Notes: a model not told the origin generated them from the sequence alone. A stretch of DNA of 64,000 bases from Lysobacter capsici (GCF_018732085.1 NZ_CP076103.1:1240001-1304000); one strand, 5' to 3'. Counted from the stretch's first letter, positions 25,150-33,850 are shown. Made by a program: numbers and translations.

Positions 25150-25992
25150 TCAGGCTCCCGTGGCTGTTGGCGTCGTTGGACTAGTTGTTGATGTGCCGCC
25201 CGCGGCCAGCGTTTCAGGGCGAGGTGAGAGACCAACCCACCAGTTGCCGCCAGCCTCGCGTCGCAGGCTGAGCAAATCGTAGGTTTTGAGCATGTCCACC
25301 AAGCCCGAATGGCCATAGACCTTAGGGGAAAACGCAGGGTCGGTACGCTTGAGGTATTGGCCGAGCGCTCCAACAGGAACCCGACCATCTGCGGTCGATC
25401 CAGCGAGCAGCCCTACCGCTTCGGCGACGAAGCGTGGACGGCGTTTGACGGTAGGTTTAGCGATATCGGCCTTCTGGATGTCCGCTTTGGGTGATTGGTC
25501 GGTCTTCGCCGACATTTTTTCGGCTGTCTCGCCTGATGGATCAACAGCGGAGTTTTCGCGGGTCCACTCAAAGAACTGGTCGCTCGCATTCCGAAGGGCG
25601 TCGGGTGTCTTGGCTTCGCCAACGATGCACACCGTGGCTCCTCGCTCGCGGAGCTTGCGGCACAGGTAGGCGAAGTCCGAGTCGCTGGTGACCAGGCAGA
25701 AGGTGTCGGCGCGGTCATCGAACATGGCTTCCAGCGCGTCCAGAGCCAAGGCAATGTCGGCCGTATTCTTACCGGCGGCGTACTGGTACTGCAGGTGTGG
25801 CGTAAACGCTTGGCGGACCAGTGTCTCTTGCCACTTGCTGTTGAGCGTACCCGGGTTGCCATAGCCGCGACGAAGGACCACCCGGCCGAACTGGGCTGCC
25901 ATTAACAAGGCGTGATCCACGATGTCGGGTGAGACGTTATCGCAGTCGACCAGGACGGCGACGCGTCCTTCCGTGTGGGTGGCAGTGCTCAT
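25150..25992 (-). CDS. NYN (LabA-like PIN) domain protein with OST-HTH/LOTUS domain
   Basis: The 280-residue protein starts with an NYN-type nuclease domain: VAVLVDCDNVS (first Asp), ALALDALEAMF, and LVTSDSDFAYLCRKLRERGATVCIVG (the second acidic cluster). A flexible Lys/Ala-rich linker precedes a LOTUS domain (VAEAVGLLAG...GALGQYLKRTDPAFSPKVYGHSGLVDML) that binds RNA. This LabA-like architecture suggests an RNase or RNA-binding regulator. It lies upstream of the CBASS operon on the same strand, 450 bases away. ATG 25992 is used; a TTG three codons earlier is possible. Confidence 0.88.
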   Translation of the reverse strand: MSTATHTEGRVAVLVDCDNVSPDIVDHALLMAAQFGRVVLRRGYGNPGTLNSKWQETLVRQAFTPHLQYQYAAGKNTADIALALDALEAMFDDRADTFCLVTSDSDFAYLCRKLRERGATVCIVGEAKTPDALRNASDQFFEWTRENSAVDPSGETAEKMSAKTDQSPKADIQKADIAKPTVKRRPRFVAEAVGLLAGSTADGRVPVGALGQYLKRTDPAFSPKVYGHSGLVDMLKTYDLLSLRREAGGNWWVGLSPRPETLAAGGTSTTSPTTPTATGA

Positions 25993-26422
25993 GCAGCACA
26001 AGCCCTAAGAGACACAACACCCCATGTCGGTCGGGTCGTAAGCTTGCTGACGAGGTCCATCTCGTTCCCTAGAATGTTTTCGGATATTGAAGCAGTGTAG
26101 GCGAGAACATGCGCGTGTTCCCGTGCCGGCGTAAAGTGTTGGTGCATCGATGGACAGCGTGGCCGGATCACGCGCCGTAATACGTATTGGCCGAGCTAAA
26201 CGGCCCTCAGGTGTAAGCGGTGAGTTCAACCAAAGATTGGACATCAAGTCTGCCCACACGTCAGATCGGCGTGGATACGACGGTCTGAACCTCATTGGCG
26301 CGGGCTTGGCAGGTTGCAGTAAGTCCACATCGGTGCGGCCAACCTCGCCGGAGACGATAGCGGCCAGCATGATCGAATGGTGCGAGACTAAAGCGAGCTA
26401 TATGAGCTGCTAGCGCTAACAC
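25993..26422. other. Intergenic region between the NYN gene and the second integrase
   Basis: The 430 bases contain one minus-strand frame of about 120 codons (26005-26370) without a ribosome site or recognised motif; I do not call it. The NYN promoter must lie here. No copy of the 24-bp att core is visible. Confidence 0.4.
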
Positions 26423-27814
26423 CTAAGGGTAGAACTTGCTGGGGTCGGCCAGCTTCTTCTTGAACTGGCCCTTTTGGTAGACAGGTATTGTCACGAGTGG
26501 TCGATACCGCTCAAACGCTGCGATCTGTTTCTTCCTGGCGAGCATCGGCTTCTTATGGAAGTAGGCGTCATGGAGCACTGGCACGCGCTTGCTGACGGAA
26601 TGACCAGTCAGTAACGCAATGTCATCATCCGGAACACCCTGGTGGTGAAGATCGGTTGCGAGGGTGTGGCGGAAGGCGTGGAACCCCACCCCTTTAGGAA
26701 ATCCCAGGCTCTTGAGATAGCCGCCGAACTGCTTCACCACGCCCGCGCTGTAGCGGGCGTTGGTCTCCCCCGTCTTCCTGTTCACGCCGGCCGAGAGGTG
26801 GGGAAAGAGCCGAGGGTGACCACAGCCACGTATGTCATCGACGAAGTCCAAAAATCCAGCGTCCAGCAGTGGCTGCGGGATAGGGAGCGTACGGACCGCG
26901 GCTTTGCCCTTTAGGCTTTGGCGACTGCGTCCGGTTTCCTTGTGAGCGAGGTCGGGATCGACGGTCTTGCGGATGGCGATACACCACACGCCGCACTCAT
27001 CAATGATGTCGGCCAGTTTCAGCTGGCACACCTCGTTGATACGAGCACCTGTATAGAGTCCAATCATCGGCGCCCACCACCGGTGGGGATGGTTTCGAGC
27101 CCATTTGACGAAGCTCTCGGGCGAGAAGATCCGTTGGAGTTCCTCGTCGTCAAAGAGACGTTCGGATCTGCCGGGGTCGACCGCCAAGTCCCGCTTGATC
27201 TCGCCGAACGCCGCCATAGGTGATTGGGGGATCACGCCCATGCGGACAAGCTGATTGAAGAACGACACCAAAAATCGGCGATGCCGTTCGAACGTGGCCG
27301 GTGCTTGCGCAGGCACCCCGGCCGCCTTGCCCAGTTCAATGCAATGCTCTGGCGTGAAGGTGTCGAAGTCAGCCCGAAGCGTCAGGCCCGGAGGAGCCCA
27401 GCGTAGAACTTCCCAGAGCAAATGGATGTGCTGGTGGTTGATGCGGGTCACTGGGATATCGCCGCACGTCAGTTGCAAGAGCTTAAGCGTGCGTGTGGTG
27501 ACCTCGACGGTTTTGGGATTCAGCCCCTTGCGCGTCATCTGGCTGAGATGGTCACGAATCTCAAGGCTCAAAACCCGCGCTGGGTAGAACATCGGAAGGG
27601 GCTGTTGGGTCCGCGTGCCGTGCTTGCCGCCGCGCCATCGTTTGGCCTTTTCCTGAATGTTGTGTATGAGCTGATCCAAGCTGATCGCAGCCTCACGTCC
27701 TTTGACACGCACCTCTTCAACGGAAAACGTACCGATCCGGATGTGCTTGAAGCAGAGCGCGCCATAGGGGTTTGCGATGTAGCGCCTGATCTTTTGTTGC
27801 AGCTCGCTTTCCAA
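26423..27814 (-). CDS. Second tyrosine site-specific recombinase
   Basis: This 463-residue recombinase is of the same broad family as the tRNA-proximal integrase. Catalytic motifs are YTGARINEVCQLKL (Arg), VGFHAFRHTLATDL (His-x-x-Arg), LLTGHSVSKR (His) and LHDAYFHKK (nucleophile Tyr). The start is uncertain: TTG 27814 begins LESELQQKI, but the frame stays open about 20 codons further upstream (RYLHRFDGGTA), which resembles an N-terminal beta-strand. It points left, toward the CBASS block, and lies mid-island with no adjacent tRNA. It may be left from an older nested element, or may mobilise the CBASS block. Confidence 0.85.
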   Translation of the reverse strand: MESELQQKIRRYIANPYGALCFKHIRIGTFSVEEVRVKGREAAISLDQLIHNIQEKAKRWRGGKHGTRTQQPLPMFYPARVLSLEIRDHLSQMTRKGLNPKTVEVTTRTLKLLQLTCGDIPVTRINHQHIHLLWEVLRWAPPGLTLRADFDTFTPEHCIELGKAAGVPAQAPATFERHRRFLVSFFNQLVRMGVIPQSPMAAFGEIKRDLAVDPGRSERLFDDEELQRIFSPESFVKWARNHPHRWWAPMIGLYTGARINEVCQLKLADIIDECGVWCIAIRKTVDPDLAHKETGRSRQSLKGKAAVRTLPIPQPLLDAGFLDFVDDIRGCGHPRLFPHLSAGVNRKTGETNARYSAGVVKQFGGYLKSLGFPKGVGFHAFRHTLATDLHHQGVPDDDIALLTGHSVSKRVPVLHDAYFHKKPMLARKKQIAAFERYRPLVTIPVYQKGQFKKKLADPSKFYP

Positions 27815-28340
27815 AGCTGTGCCTCCATCGAAACGATGGAGGTACCTTGAAGCGGTGCTTCAGTTCGTCAAGCATCTTCCGCACTTTGTGTTGAGCGCTC
27901 TGTGTGTCACGAACATGCCCCGTTTTTATGGGCTTTTTGCCGTTCGTCCATAAGGGTTACCCCGCCAGTGACGAAGGAAATTTGATTTTTATCAGGTGGT
28001 TGCGCGTCGCACTTTGATCAACGGCGTAGGCATGTCCGTACTGTTCCATCAAAAAAGCTAACAAGTTGACGGCCGTTGGCGGGCCTGCAAGCCTGTACGG
28101 TGTGCAACTGCAACACATCGGAGGGGGCCGGGCCGGTCAATGGCGGAGGCAAGCCGCCCGCCGCTCAGCGACTTCCAGCAGTCTTGTGGGATTTCCGTGA
28201 TAGCCGTTTGAGTGGCGAACTACGCCGCCAACATCGACGGGGCAGCGTCGGTCGCTGATGCAACGAGGCATCTTTTGCAGCGAGGCCGCCTGCGCTGAGC
28301 TAGGGGTGTTCAGGGGCGAAGCAGGAGAGGGATGAAAGCG
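27815..28340. other. Intergenic region upstream of the second integrase
   Basis: These 526 bases hold no supported gene. The part at 27960-28060 is AT-richer (AAATTTGATTTTTATCAGG) and may carry the integrase promoter or its arm-type binding sites. I looked for a tRNA fragment or a copy of the 24-bp core and saw neither. Confidence 0.45.
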
Positions 28341-29321
28341 TCATTTGCTCAACCGCTTCCGGTCGAACCCACTCACATCGAACTCGGCCATTACCGAGCC
28401 TTGTTGGTAGACGTTGAACTCAATACGGACGCGTTTCGCACTGCCCAACTTGCGTGTGAAGTTCTCGTAGCCCGGGATGAAGACCGACTCGCTGCTGTTG
28501 TCGGATGGCTCGTTGCCAGTGAGTGTCTTGGCAGTCTCATCGTCAAATCTAACCCGGATGGGGCAGCTACTGAAGCTGTGACACAGGATCTGTCCCTTAT
28601 CGATGCTAAGGATGACGTCGTTGCCCCAGCGTGGATGGCGTCGGATCAACAGTTTTGCCTGCTGCTGGCCTGAGTAAGGAAAATCGAACTCGAAACTGTT
28701 GGCGCTTGTCACCCGAGCCGTATGAATATCCTTCCCTGACATGTCATCCGTTTGGCTATCGTATGACCACTGTTGACCCACGGGGTTGAGCTCCGCGTTT
28801 AGCTGCGTCTCAAGTTCGGGACGCAGAGCGGTTGCCTGTTTAGCTTCGGGCGAGTTGGGGTAGTGCTCATCAATAACGCGGAGTTGTTCCAGGCGCTCGG
28901 ACGTTGACCGAGACTTATCACGTGCCAGAGCCAGCAGCTCGGTCGCGGAAAGTTTGATGGAAGATGCCTGGTCTCCAGCAGCAGCTTCGATCGCTCCAAC
29001 TCCGGCTTTGGTAGCGTCACTGGGGGCAACTGCGTCCGAGGAAACAGGTCTCTGGGGCCCCATGCAGTTTCCAAGGACCGTTATAACTACCAGGCCTGCC
29101 AGACCTATCAAGAGGATGCTTCCGCAGCCCAGCCGCTTGGCTGCGGGCGGAGCGGCTGTAGGCAGAGGCGGGACTGCAGTAGCTTGCGGCAACGGCGGGG
29201 GTTGGATTGGCCCACTGGGGGAGGGATCCATCCCTGCATGCATGGGGAATCCACAATGAGGACAGGCCGCTGCCTGATCACTGATTTGCTTGCCGCACTC
29301 GCGGCAGTTCACCAAAGCCAT
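28341..29321 (-). CDS. Zinc-ribbon membrane protein
   Basis: The 326-residue protein starts MALVNCRECGKQISDQAAACPHCG, a CxxC...CxxC zinc ribbon. A proline-rich linker (PIQPPPLPQATAVPPLP) and a single membrane segment at about 65-88 (GSILLIGLAGLVVITVLGNC) follow. The C-terminal 200 residues form an exported helical part (ERLEQLRVIDEHYPNSPEAKQA) then a beta-rich domain (SYDSQTDDMSGKDIHTA). This architecture is common in stress- or phage-linked membrane proteins of unknown role. GGAGGTGCT gives a strong ribosome site. It stands alone. Confidence 0.75.
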   Translation of the reverse strand: MALVNCRECGKQISDQAAACPHCGFPMHAGMDPSPSGPIQPPPLPQATAVPPLPTAAPPAAKRLGCGSILLIGLAGLVVITVLGNCMGPQRPVSSDAVAPSDATKAGVGAIEAAAGDQASSIKLSATELLALARDKSRSTSERLEQLRVIDEHYPNSPEAKQATALRPELETQLNAELNPVGQQWSYDSQTDDMSGKDIHTARVTSANSFEFDFPYSGQQQAKLLIRRHPRWGNDVILSIDKGQILCHSFSSCPIRVRFDDETAKTLTGNEPSDNSSESVFIPGYENFTRKLGSAKRVRIEFNVYQQGSVMAEFDVSGFDRKRLSK

Positions 29322-29795
29322 AGCACCTCCCCTGAGCTGACTCTGCCAACGCTAGGTCTGACGAAGCGATGTTCCGCGGCGTCCCAGCCGAGCTTCAATC
29401 GTAGCAGCGCGTCACTCGTAGGGGACATCCATAGGGGAGTAGGGGACGTTGCTAAGCCATTTGCGTTTGCCCTCGCCTTGGTAATTCGGCGGCGTCTGGG
29501 TTTCAAATCATGACGTTTGGCCTGCCTATGACGCCGCAGTGGCCGTGGATTACTCTACATGACGTCAAGCGCGCGGACTCAGAGGCAGACTCACTGCGTC
29601 CGCATTCCGTTCCTCTTGCGCGATTTCCGGTTTGGCGGGTCGGTACGTGGCTGGGCTGGGTAGCCATCACAGATCCAGCAGCGCCGGTGCCCGGTGCGAC
29701 CGGGTCGTCTTTTGTAGCGGGATCGCCTGGTGCAGGATCGGAGGCATTAGGGTCGGAGCAGGAAAGCCGACCGATGCACCGCCAAGGAGTTGTCG
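29322..29795. other. Intergenic region between divergent genes
   Basis: The 474 bases lie between divergent genes. A plus-strand frame from 29510 (MTFGLPMTPQ...) runs into the next gene out of phase; without a ribosome site or recognisable motif I do not call it. Confidence 0.4.
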
Positions 29796-30608
29796 ATGGC
29801 CGCCACGAAGACGCAAGCTGCCCTACGCGCGGCGAAGAAGCTGCTAGGAAAAGTGCCGCCCAGGACGGGGGTGTCTTGGCGCCAGCTGATCGCCGAGGTC
29901 ACCCGCCAGGCCGCGGTGTTGCGCAAGCGCGAGGATCTTTCATGGAGCCTGACGCTCAACGAGGCAGCTGGTGCTTTGGGCATGCAGCCGAACCGCCTGC
30001 GGCGCCTCGTGGACAAGTATCCTCTCGACCTGCCGCTGTTCACCCGACCCGATGCCAAGCCGAGGGCGGGTTCGAGACCCGCGTCGAAGGCCACACGCAA
30101 ACCCAACACGGTCTCGCGAGCCTCCATGGTTCGCCTGGTCGATTGGCATGAGGGCTTGGTGGCTGCCGGCCACGTTGAACCCATCACTGAGCGCGTCGAT
30201 CTGGACGCCAGGGTGGGAGGGGATGGCGTGCCGCGGGTGCGGGTCCAGCCTTGGGTACTGCCGAGAGCCGCGTTCAAATATAAAGACGAGGGCGACGGGA
30301 AGTTCCGCATCCTCGGTGTGCGGGATGCCGAGGACTTTGGAGGCCTGCTTAAGAGCCTTGGAGGCCAGCAGATCGGTTTCATGGTGATGACCTTTCCCGA
30401 AGCCTTGAAGCTGCCTTGGGAGGATGCGGCTGTTCGGAACGTCTGGGCGCAAGCGTTCACCGAATGGCTGCTGGCGGCCGAAGCGGACGTGGCGCTGCTG
30501 CTCGCCGAGTTGAGGGCAGCAAAACTGGATATGTCTTGGGCAGAGCCCGCAGGTGAAGTGCGTGGTAGCCGCGAGCCGCCGGCCACCAAGCTAAGTCGCC
30601 GCCTGTAA
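29796..30608 (+). CDS. Hypothetical mobilization-region protein
   Basis: The 270-residue protein starts MAATKTQAALRAAKKLLGKV after CAAGGAG with ideal six-base spacing, which fixes ATG 29796. It has a basic N-terminus, a possible helix-turn-helix at about 50-72 (LTLNEAAGALGMQPNRLRRLVDKYP), a low-complexity Arg/Lys/Ala linker and a mixed C-terminal domain. A DNA-binding role is plausible but unproven. It is the first of three rightward genes (29796-31538) that may form an operon upstream of the H-NS-like gene. Confidence 0.68.
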   Translation: MAATKTQAALRAAKKLLGKVPPRTGVSWRQLIAEVTRQAAVLRKREDLSWSLTLNEAAGALGMQPNRLRRLVDKYPLDLPLFTRPDAKPRAGSRPASKATRKPNTVSRASMVRLVDWHEGLVAAGHVEPITERVDLDARVGGDGVPRVRVQPWVLPRAAFKYKDEGDGKFRILGVRDAEDFGGLLKSLGGQQIGFMVMTFPEALKLPWEDAAVRNVWAQAFTEWLLAAEADVALLLAELRAAKLDMSWAEPAGEVRGSREPPATKLSRRL

Positions 30609-30756
30609 ACGGGCCTGCCGGGCCCTGAATCGTCCTGGGTGCATGCACCCACTTTCAGCCTGGACCGTGGCGGCCAAGCCTATCGTTCGCCCCCTGCACC
30701 GCACGGTCGCCTTGGCTCAGCCTGAGCCGGACCACGGAGGTGCCTGGAGGGCGTAG

Positions 30757-31011
30757 ATGCGCAAGCGTCGTTTTGACGTGGTGATCACCGGAACCGCACA
30801 GGGTGAGGCTACCCTCGAAATCGAAGCCGAAGACCTCGACGCGGCGACCGAACAGTTCTCGGCGATCACGCAAGAGCAGGTCAACGGGATCGACTGGGGC
30901 GTGGATGTCGTGTGCTTCGAGCACTTCGTCGAGGTCCACGACTGCAAGAAGAAAAAAAAGCCCAGGGAAATGCCCTGGCCGAACTACCACTTGGGCTATC
31001 GCCTGTACTGA
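30757..31011 (+). CDS. Hypothetical protein
   Basis: The 84-residue protein (MRKRRFDVVITGTAQGEATL...) has alternating hydrophobic residues suggesting a small alpha/beta fold. Its Lys-rich segment DCKKKKKPREMPW near the C-terminus is notable. A GGAGGG site precedes ATG 30757. It ends 14 bases before the next gene, so the two are probably coupled. No family is recognised. Confidence 0.65.
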   Translation: MRKRRFDVVITGTAQGEATLEIEAEDLDAATEQFSAITQEQVNGIDWGVDVVCFEHFVEVHDCKKKKKPREMPWPNYHLGYRLY

Positions 31012-31025
31012 TCTTGGAGACCACC

Positions 31026-31538
31026 ATGGGTACCTTCACGTTTACCTTGCAGGGCAACTTCCTGGCCACCAAGGCGTTCTCGTTTAAGGTTAGGTCGGAC
31101 GAGGAAGCGTTGGCCGCTTTCAACCAGTTGGACTTCGCCACGCTCGATGCTGCACCTTGGTGCATCGACGCGTTGACGCTCGACGATGTCGAGGTCTGCG
31201 ACGAAGAGGAGGGTGACAGCTACGCCATCGACATGGACGAGCACGAAGACGCCAACGCCGCGTTCGAAAACACCGAGCCGTGGGAGATCCGCTACACCGA
31301 CGATCGGCTGAAACTCCACCAGATCTTGGCCGCGTGTCAGGCCGGTCATTGTGACGAGCATCCGCGCGACGCTACGAAGTCCTTCTTCGTGTCGGACATC
31401 GTCTGGGACACGGATAGTGAAACGCCGGACCTTCCTCGGGAGACGACGGTTCGGTGTGAGAGCTCCGACGACATCGCCGACGTCCTGAGCGAGACCCACG
31501 GTTGGTTGGTGAGCGACTTCCGCTTCGAGCCAATGTAA
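31026..31538 (+). CDS. Hypothetical acidic protein
   Basis: The 170-residue protein is very acidic (DDVEVCDEEEGDSYAIDMDEHED) and starts at ATG 31026 after TTGGAGA; the frame is open further upstream but overlaps the preceding gene. Motifs such as HCDEHPRDATKSFFV and SDDIADVLSETHGWLVSDF suggest a compact soluble fold. An acidic surface like this is seen in DNA-mimic or anti-restriction proteins, but I have no motif-level support for that. It probably forms an operon with the two genes before it. Confidence 0.62.
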   Translation: MGTFTFTLQGNFLATKAFSFKVRSDEEALAAFNQLDFATLDAAPWCIDALTLDDVEVCDEEEGDSYAIDMDEHEDANAAFENTEPWEIRYTDDRLKLHQILAACQAGHCDEHPRDATKSFFVSDIVWDTDSETPDLPRETTVRCESSDDIADVLSETHGWLVSDFRFEPM

Positions 31539-31621
31539 GCCCCCGTCACCCGCCGATCGCCGTGCGCCGCCGCCGCTGCGGTGTCGGTTCCTACCTTCCA
31601 TCAACGATGCAGCACCGCTTC

Positions 31622-31660
31622 CCGCGGGGCCCGGCTGTGTGTAGGCAGCGGGCCCCGCGG
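31622..31660. terminator. 12-bp perfect GC hairpin
   Basis: CCGCGGGGCCCG at 31622-31633 pairs with CGGGCCCCGCGG at 31649-31660 around a 15-base loop. It lies between the acidic-protein gene and the H-NS-like gene and may separate their transcripts. No T-tract follows. Confidence 0.4.
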
Positions 31661-31821
31661 CGGGCATCGCTGCGCATCTAATTGTCGGAGACGAGCAATG
31701 GGTGCCGATATTTTGCTGTTGGGCGAGCGTCAGTGCGGCGATGGCGGTAAGCGCCAGGGGCTGACTTGGTCTGAGCGCAATCGATGCTATAACCGGGGCC
31801 TCTCCCAATAGGAAAACCCCG

Positions 31822-32328
31822 GTGGCCCTGACCTCAATCCAGTCGATCAACGCCGAGATCAAGCAGTTGGAAGCCCAGAAAAAGCTCGTCGAGAAGCGCG
31901 ACTCCGAGGTCCCCAAGGCCATTGAGATCCTGCAGCGATACGCCAAGGTGCTGACGCCCGCTCAGCGCCGCAAGCTGACGAAAATCGCTGGGGACGAGCT
32001 TGGCGCCCAAGGCCGCCAGGCGTCGGCCGGCGCCAAGCGCCCTCGGAAGATCGGCACGGTGGCGCCCAAGTTCCGTCTGCCCACCGGCGAAACCTGGACC
32101 GGGCGCGGCCGAACCCCAATCGCTTTCGCGGCGTGGGAGAAGGGTGCCGAGGGCAAGGCTTGGCGCAAGGCCAACGAAGGTGGGCGCTTCCCCGCCATCA
32201 ATGGCACGTCCGTCAAGGCTCCCACCAGCGCCGCGTCGACGAAAGCCTCGCGCGGCGCTGCCAAGAAGATCGGAAAGAAGGCGGCCAAGAAGGCTGCGAG
32301 GCCTGCGAAAAAGGCGGCCGGCCAGTGA
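31822..32328 (+). CDS. H-NS-family protein with histone-H1-like Lys/Ala tail
   Basis: The 168-residue protein has an N-terminal coiled-coil oligomerisation part (INAEIKQLEAQKKLVEKRDSEV) and the H-NS DNA-binding motif in LPTGETWTGRGRTPIAFAAW (about 88-107). From about residue 138 the sequence becomes Lys/Ala-rich (KKIGKKAAKKAARPAKKAAGQ), like the tails of AlgP and histone-H1-type proteins. The start is GTG 31822 with AGGA upstream. H-NS proteins silence AT-rich foreign DNA; island-borne copies often dampen the island's own genes or mask the fitness cost of transfer. The tail should add nonspecific DNA affinity. Confidence 0.88.
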   Translation: MALTSIQSINAEIKQLEAQKKLVEKRDSEVPKAIEILQRYAKVLTPAQRRKLTKIAGDELGAQGRQASAGAKRPRKIGTVAPKFRLPTGETWTGRGRTPIAFAAWEKGAEGKAWRKANEGGRFPAINGTSVKAPTSAASTKASRGAAKKIGKKAAKKAARPAKKAAGQ

Positions 32329-32357
32329 TCCGCCCGTTTCCAAACAAGGACGCTTCG

Positions 32358-32897
32358 ATGACGGTTGAAATCCAACAACGCAACGGCGCGAGCACCGATC
32401 ACCTGCGGTGTTACACGAGGCTGCTCGCCGTGTCGGCCTTGTGCTTCGCCGCGATTGCTTGCACCGACGGCACGGGCGGTGGAATCGGCGCCGCGATGTC
32501 CAACGAACTCGTGGACCCCGCCAGCGGCGCCACTTGCAGCCAAGGGTCGAACGTGAGGATCACCAAGAACGAGTTCTCGACCGTGCTCGACGGCGAGTGC
32601 GGGGATGTGATCATTACCGGTTCGAATGGTTCGGTGAACGTGGACCGCGCCAAGTCGATCCGCGTCGAAGGTACGCAGGTCACCGTCCTCAACGAAAAAG
32701 TCGAAACGTTGGAGGCGGTGGGCTCGGACAACACCTTCAACATGACCGAGGTGGGGCACGCCACCATCGCCGGCGATCGAAACACGCTGCTGGGGCGCAA
32801 CTACCGCCAAGTAACGTTCAAGGGCCAGGGCAACTCGGTCAACACCGACAACGAGCCGCAGTTGGACGATCAGGGGACGGGCAACAAGGTCATTTGA
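32358..32897 (+). CDS. DUF3060-type lipoprotein
   Basis: The 179-residue protein starts at ATG 32358 (AAGGA seven bases before). It has a long positively charged N-terminus, a hydrophobic core and the lipobox FAAIAC (Cys about 35). The mature part shows repeated short beta strands with Gly/Asn turns (SNGSVNVDRAKSIRVEGTQV, GSDNTFNMTEVGHATIAGDR, GQGNSVNTDN), the pattern of DUF3060 beta-solenoid lipoproteins. It probably sits at the membrane facing the periplasm. It lies 29 bases after the H-NS-like gene and may be co-transcribed. Confidence 0.75.
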   Translation: MTVEIQQRNGASTDHLRCYTRLLAVSALCFAAIACTDGTGGGIGAAMSNELVDPASGATCSQGSNVRITKNEFSTVLDGECGDVIITGSNGSVNVDRAKSIRVEGTQVTVLNEKVETLEAVGSDNTFNMTEVGHATIAGDRNTLLGRNYRQVTFKGQGNSVNTDNEPQLDDQGTGNKVI

Positions 32898-33107
32898 TCG
32901 CTTCGTGGAATGAGCGGTGGGCACCCCGTGGACCACGCCTCGGGGTTTTCCATGGCGTAGAAGCGTGGTTTCCCGGGCCTTGGCGTGACAGCACCTCCCC
33001 CCGTTGCCGTCAGTCGCTCGGCCTGAAGTTTGGCTCGAAATTGCCAAGTAGCGTTCTTGTAGGCGCGGGGCGACGGCTTCCTGGCCAGCGTCTGGTCGTG
33101 CTGACGC

Positions 33108-33299
33108 TTACTTGCCGGGGTGCGGCCCGTTGCTGCGGCCGCCGCCTGAGGGATTGCCGGTCGTGATGGGACAGCCGCCGCCGTTTCCTTGACCCCGGCC
33201 GCCGCTGCCCGAGGTGCTTCCGCCACCGCCGGTGGGGCCGCGACCACCACTGCCACCGGATTTTCCACCGCCGCCACCGCCAGTGGTTTCCTTGGCCAT
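33108..33299 (-). CDS. Small glycine-rich protein
   Basis: The 63-residue product is more than half Gly/Ser (MAKETTGGGGGGKSGGSGGR...) with a single Cys in GGGCPITTGNPSGGG. It would be disordered. The ATG follows CGGAGTACAGAAA, an acceptable ribosome site, and the frame has a natural stop. Similar Gly-rich small proteins accompany mobile elements, but no function is known. Low complexity means chance coding cannot be fully excluded. Confidence 0.5.
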   Translation of the reverse strand: MAKETTGGGGGGKSGGSGGRGPTGGGGSTSGSGGRGQGNGGGCPITTGNPSGGGRSNGPHPGK

Positions 33300-33502
33300 T
33301 TTCTGTACTCCGTTACGTTACCGACATCATGGGGAGCGCTGGGGTGGTCGGCTTCACCGCGAAGCGCCTATGCCAGGATTTATCACGCACCTGCACCTTG
33401 CGGCGTGAACGCTGGCGAGAGGAGCGCGTGCTTCGCTAAACGCCAATAAGTCGAAAGCTTGAGCACGCAATGACGCGTGCTCCTACAGGGGAGAGAAGTG
33501 GC

Positions 33503-33787
33503 ATGGCTGTTTACGTCGTGACGTGGAACTTGAACATGGAGCGCTCCAACTACGCGCAAGCTCGAAAGGAGTTCATCGAAAATCTGAACAGGTACGAAAA
33601 CGTGGGTGATCCTGCCTTGGAAACGGTGAGATGGGTTTCGACGACCTGGAGTGCCGCACAAATCTCCAATGACTTGCGAACAAAAATGGACGACAACGAC
33701 AGAATCTTCATTTCTCAGGTTACGGCTGGGACGAACAGCGGCTGGCTCAATCGCGATGTTTGGGATTGGATCAATTCCAAGCTTTAG
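33503..33787 (+). CDS. SinR/Cas2-like ferredoxin-fold small protein
   Basis: The 94-residue protein starts MAVYVVTWNLNMERSNYAQARKEF and continues with ETVRWVSTTWSAAQISNDLRTKMDDNDRIFISQVT. This beta-alpha-beta pattern, with an N-terminal strand then a Tyr-containing turn and a late NDRIFI strand, resembles small Cas2/VapD-fold proteins annotated as SinR-like. No cas genes or CRISPR repeats lie nearby, so a CRISPR role is unlikely; an RNase toxin-like or orphan function is more likely. ATG 33503 follows GGGGAGAGAAG. Confidence 0.6.
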   Translation: MAVYVVTWNLNMERSNYAQARKEFIENLNRYENVGDPALETVRWVSTTWSAAQISNDLRTKMDDNDRIFISQVTAGTNSGWLNRDVWDWINSKL

Positions 33788-33850
33788 CCGCATCCTGCGC
33801 GTCGATGGTTCTCGCTACAGCTTGAGCTGGAGAGGGTTGCGACGTGGTCG

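Noticed and set aside
26005..26370. Minus-strand frame of 121 codons between the NYN and integrase genes
   Set aside because: No start signal or recognisable motif; composition is not clearly protein-like.
29510..30151. 213-codon plus-strand frame before and over the gene at 29796
   Set aside because: It lacks a ribosome site and overlaps out of phase a gene with an ideal one.
33503..33787. Cas2 of a CRISPR-Cas system
   Set aside because: No repeats, cas1 or other cas genes are present in the window; only the fold is similar.
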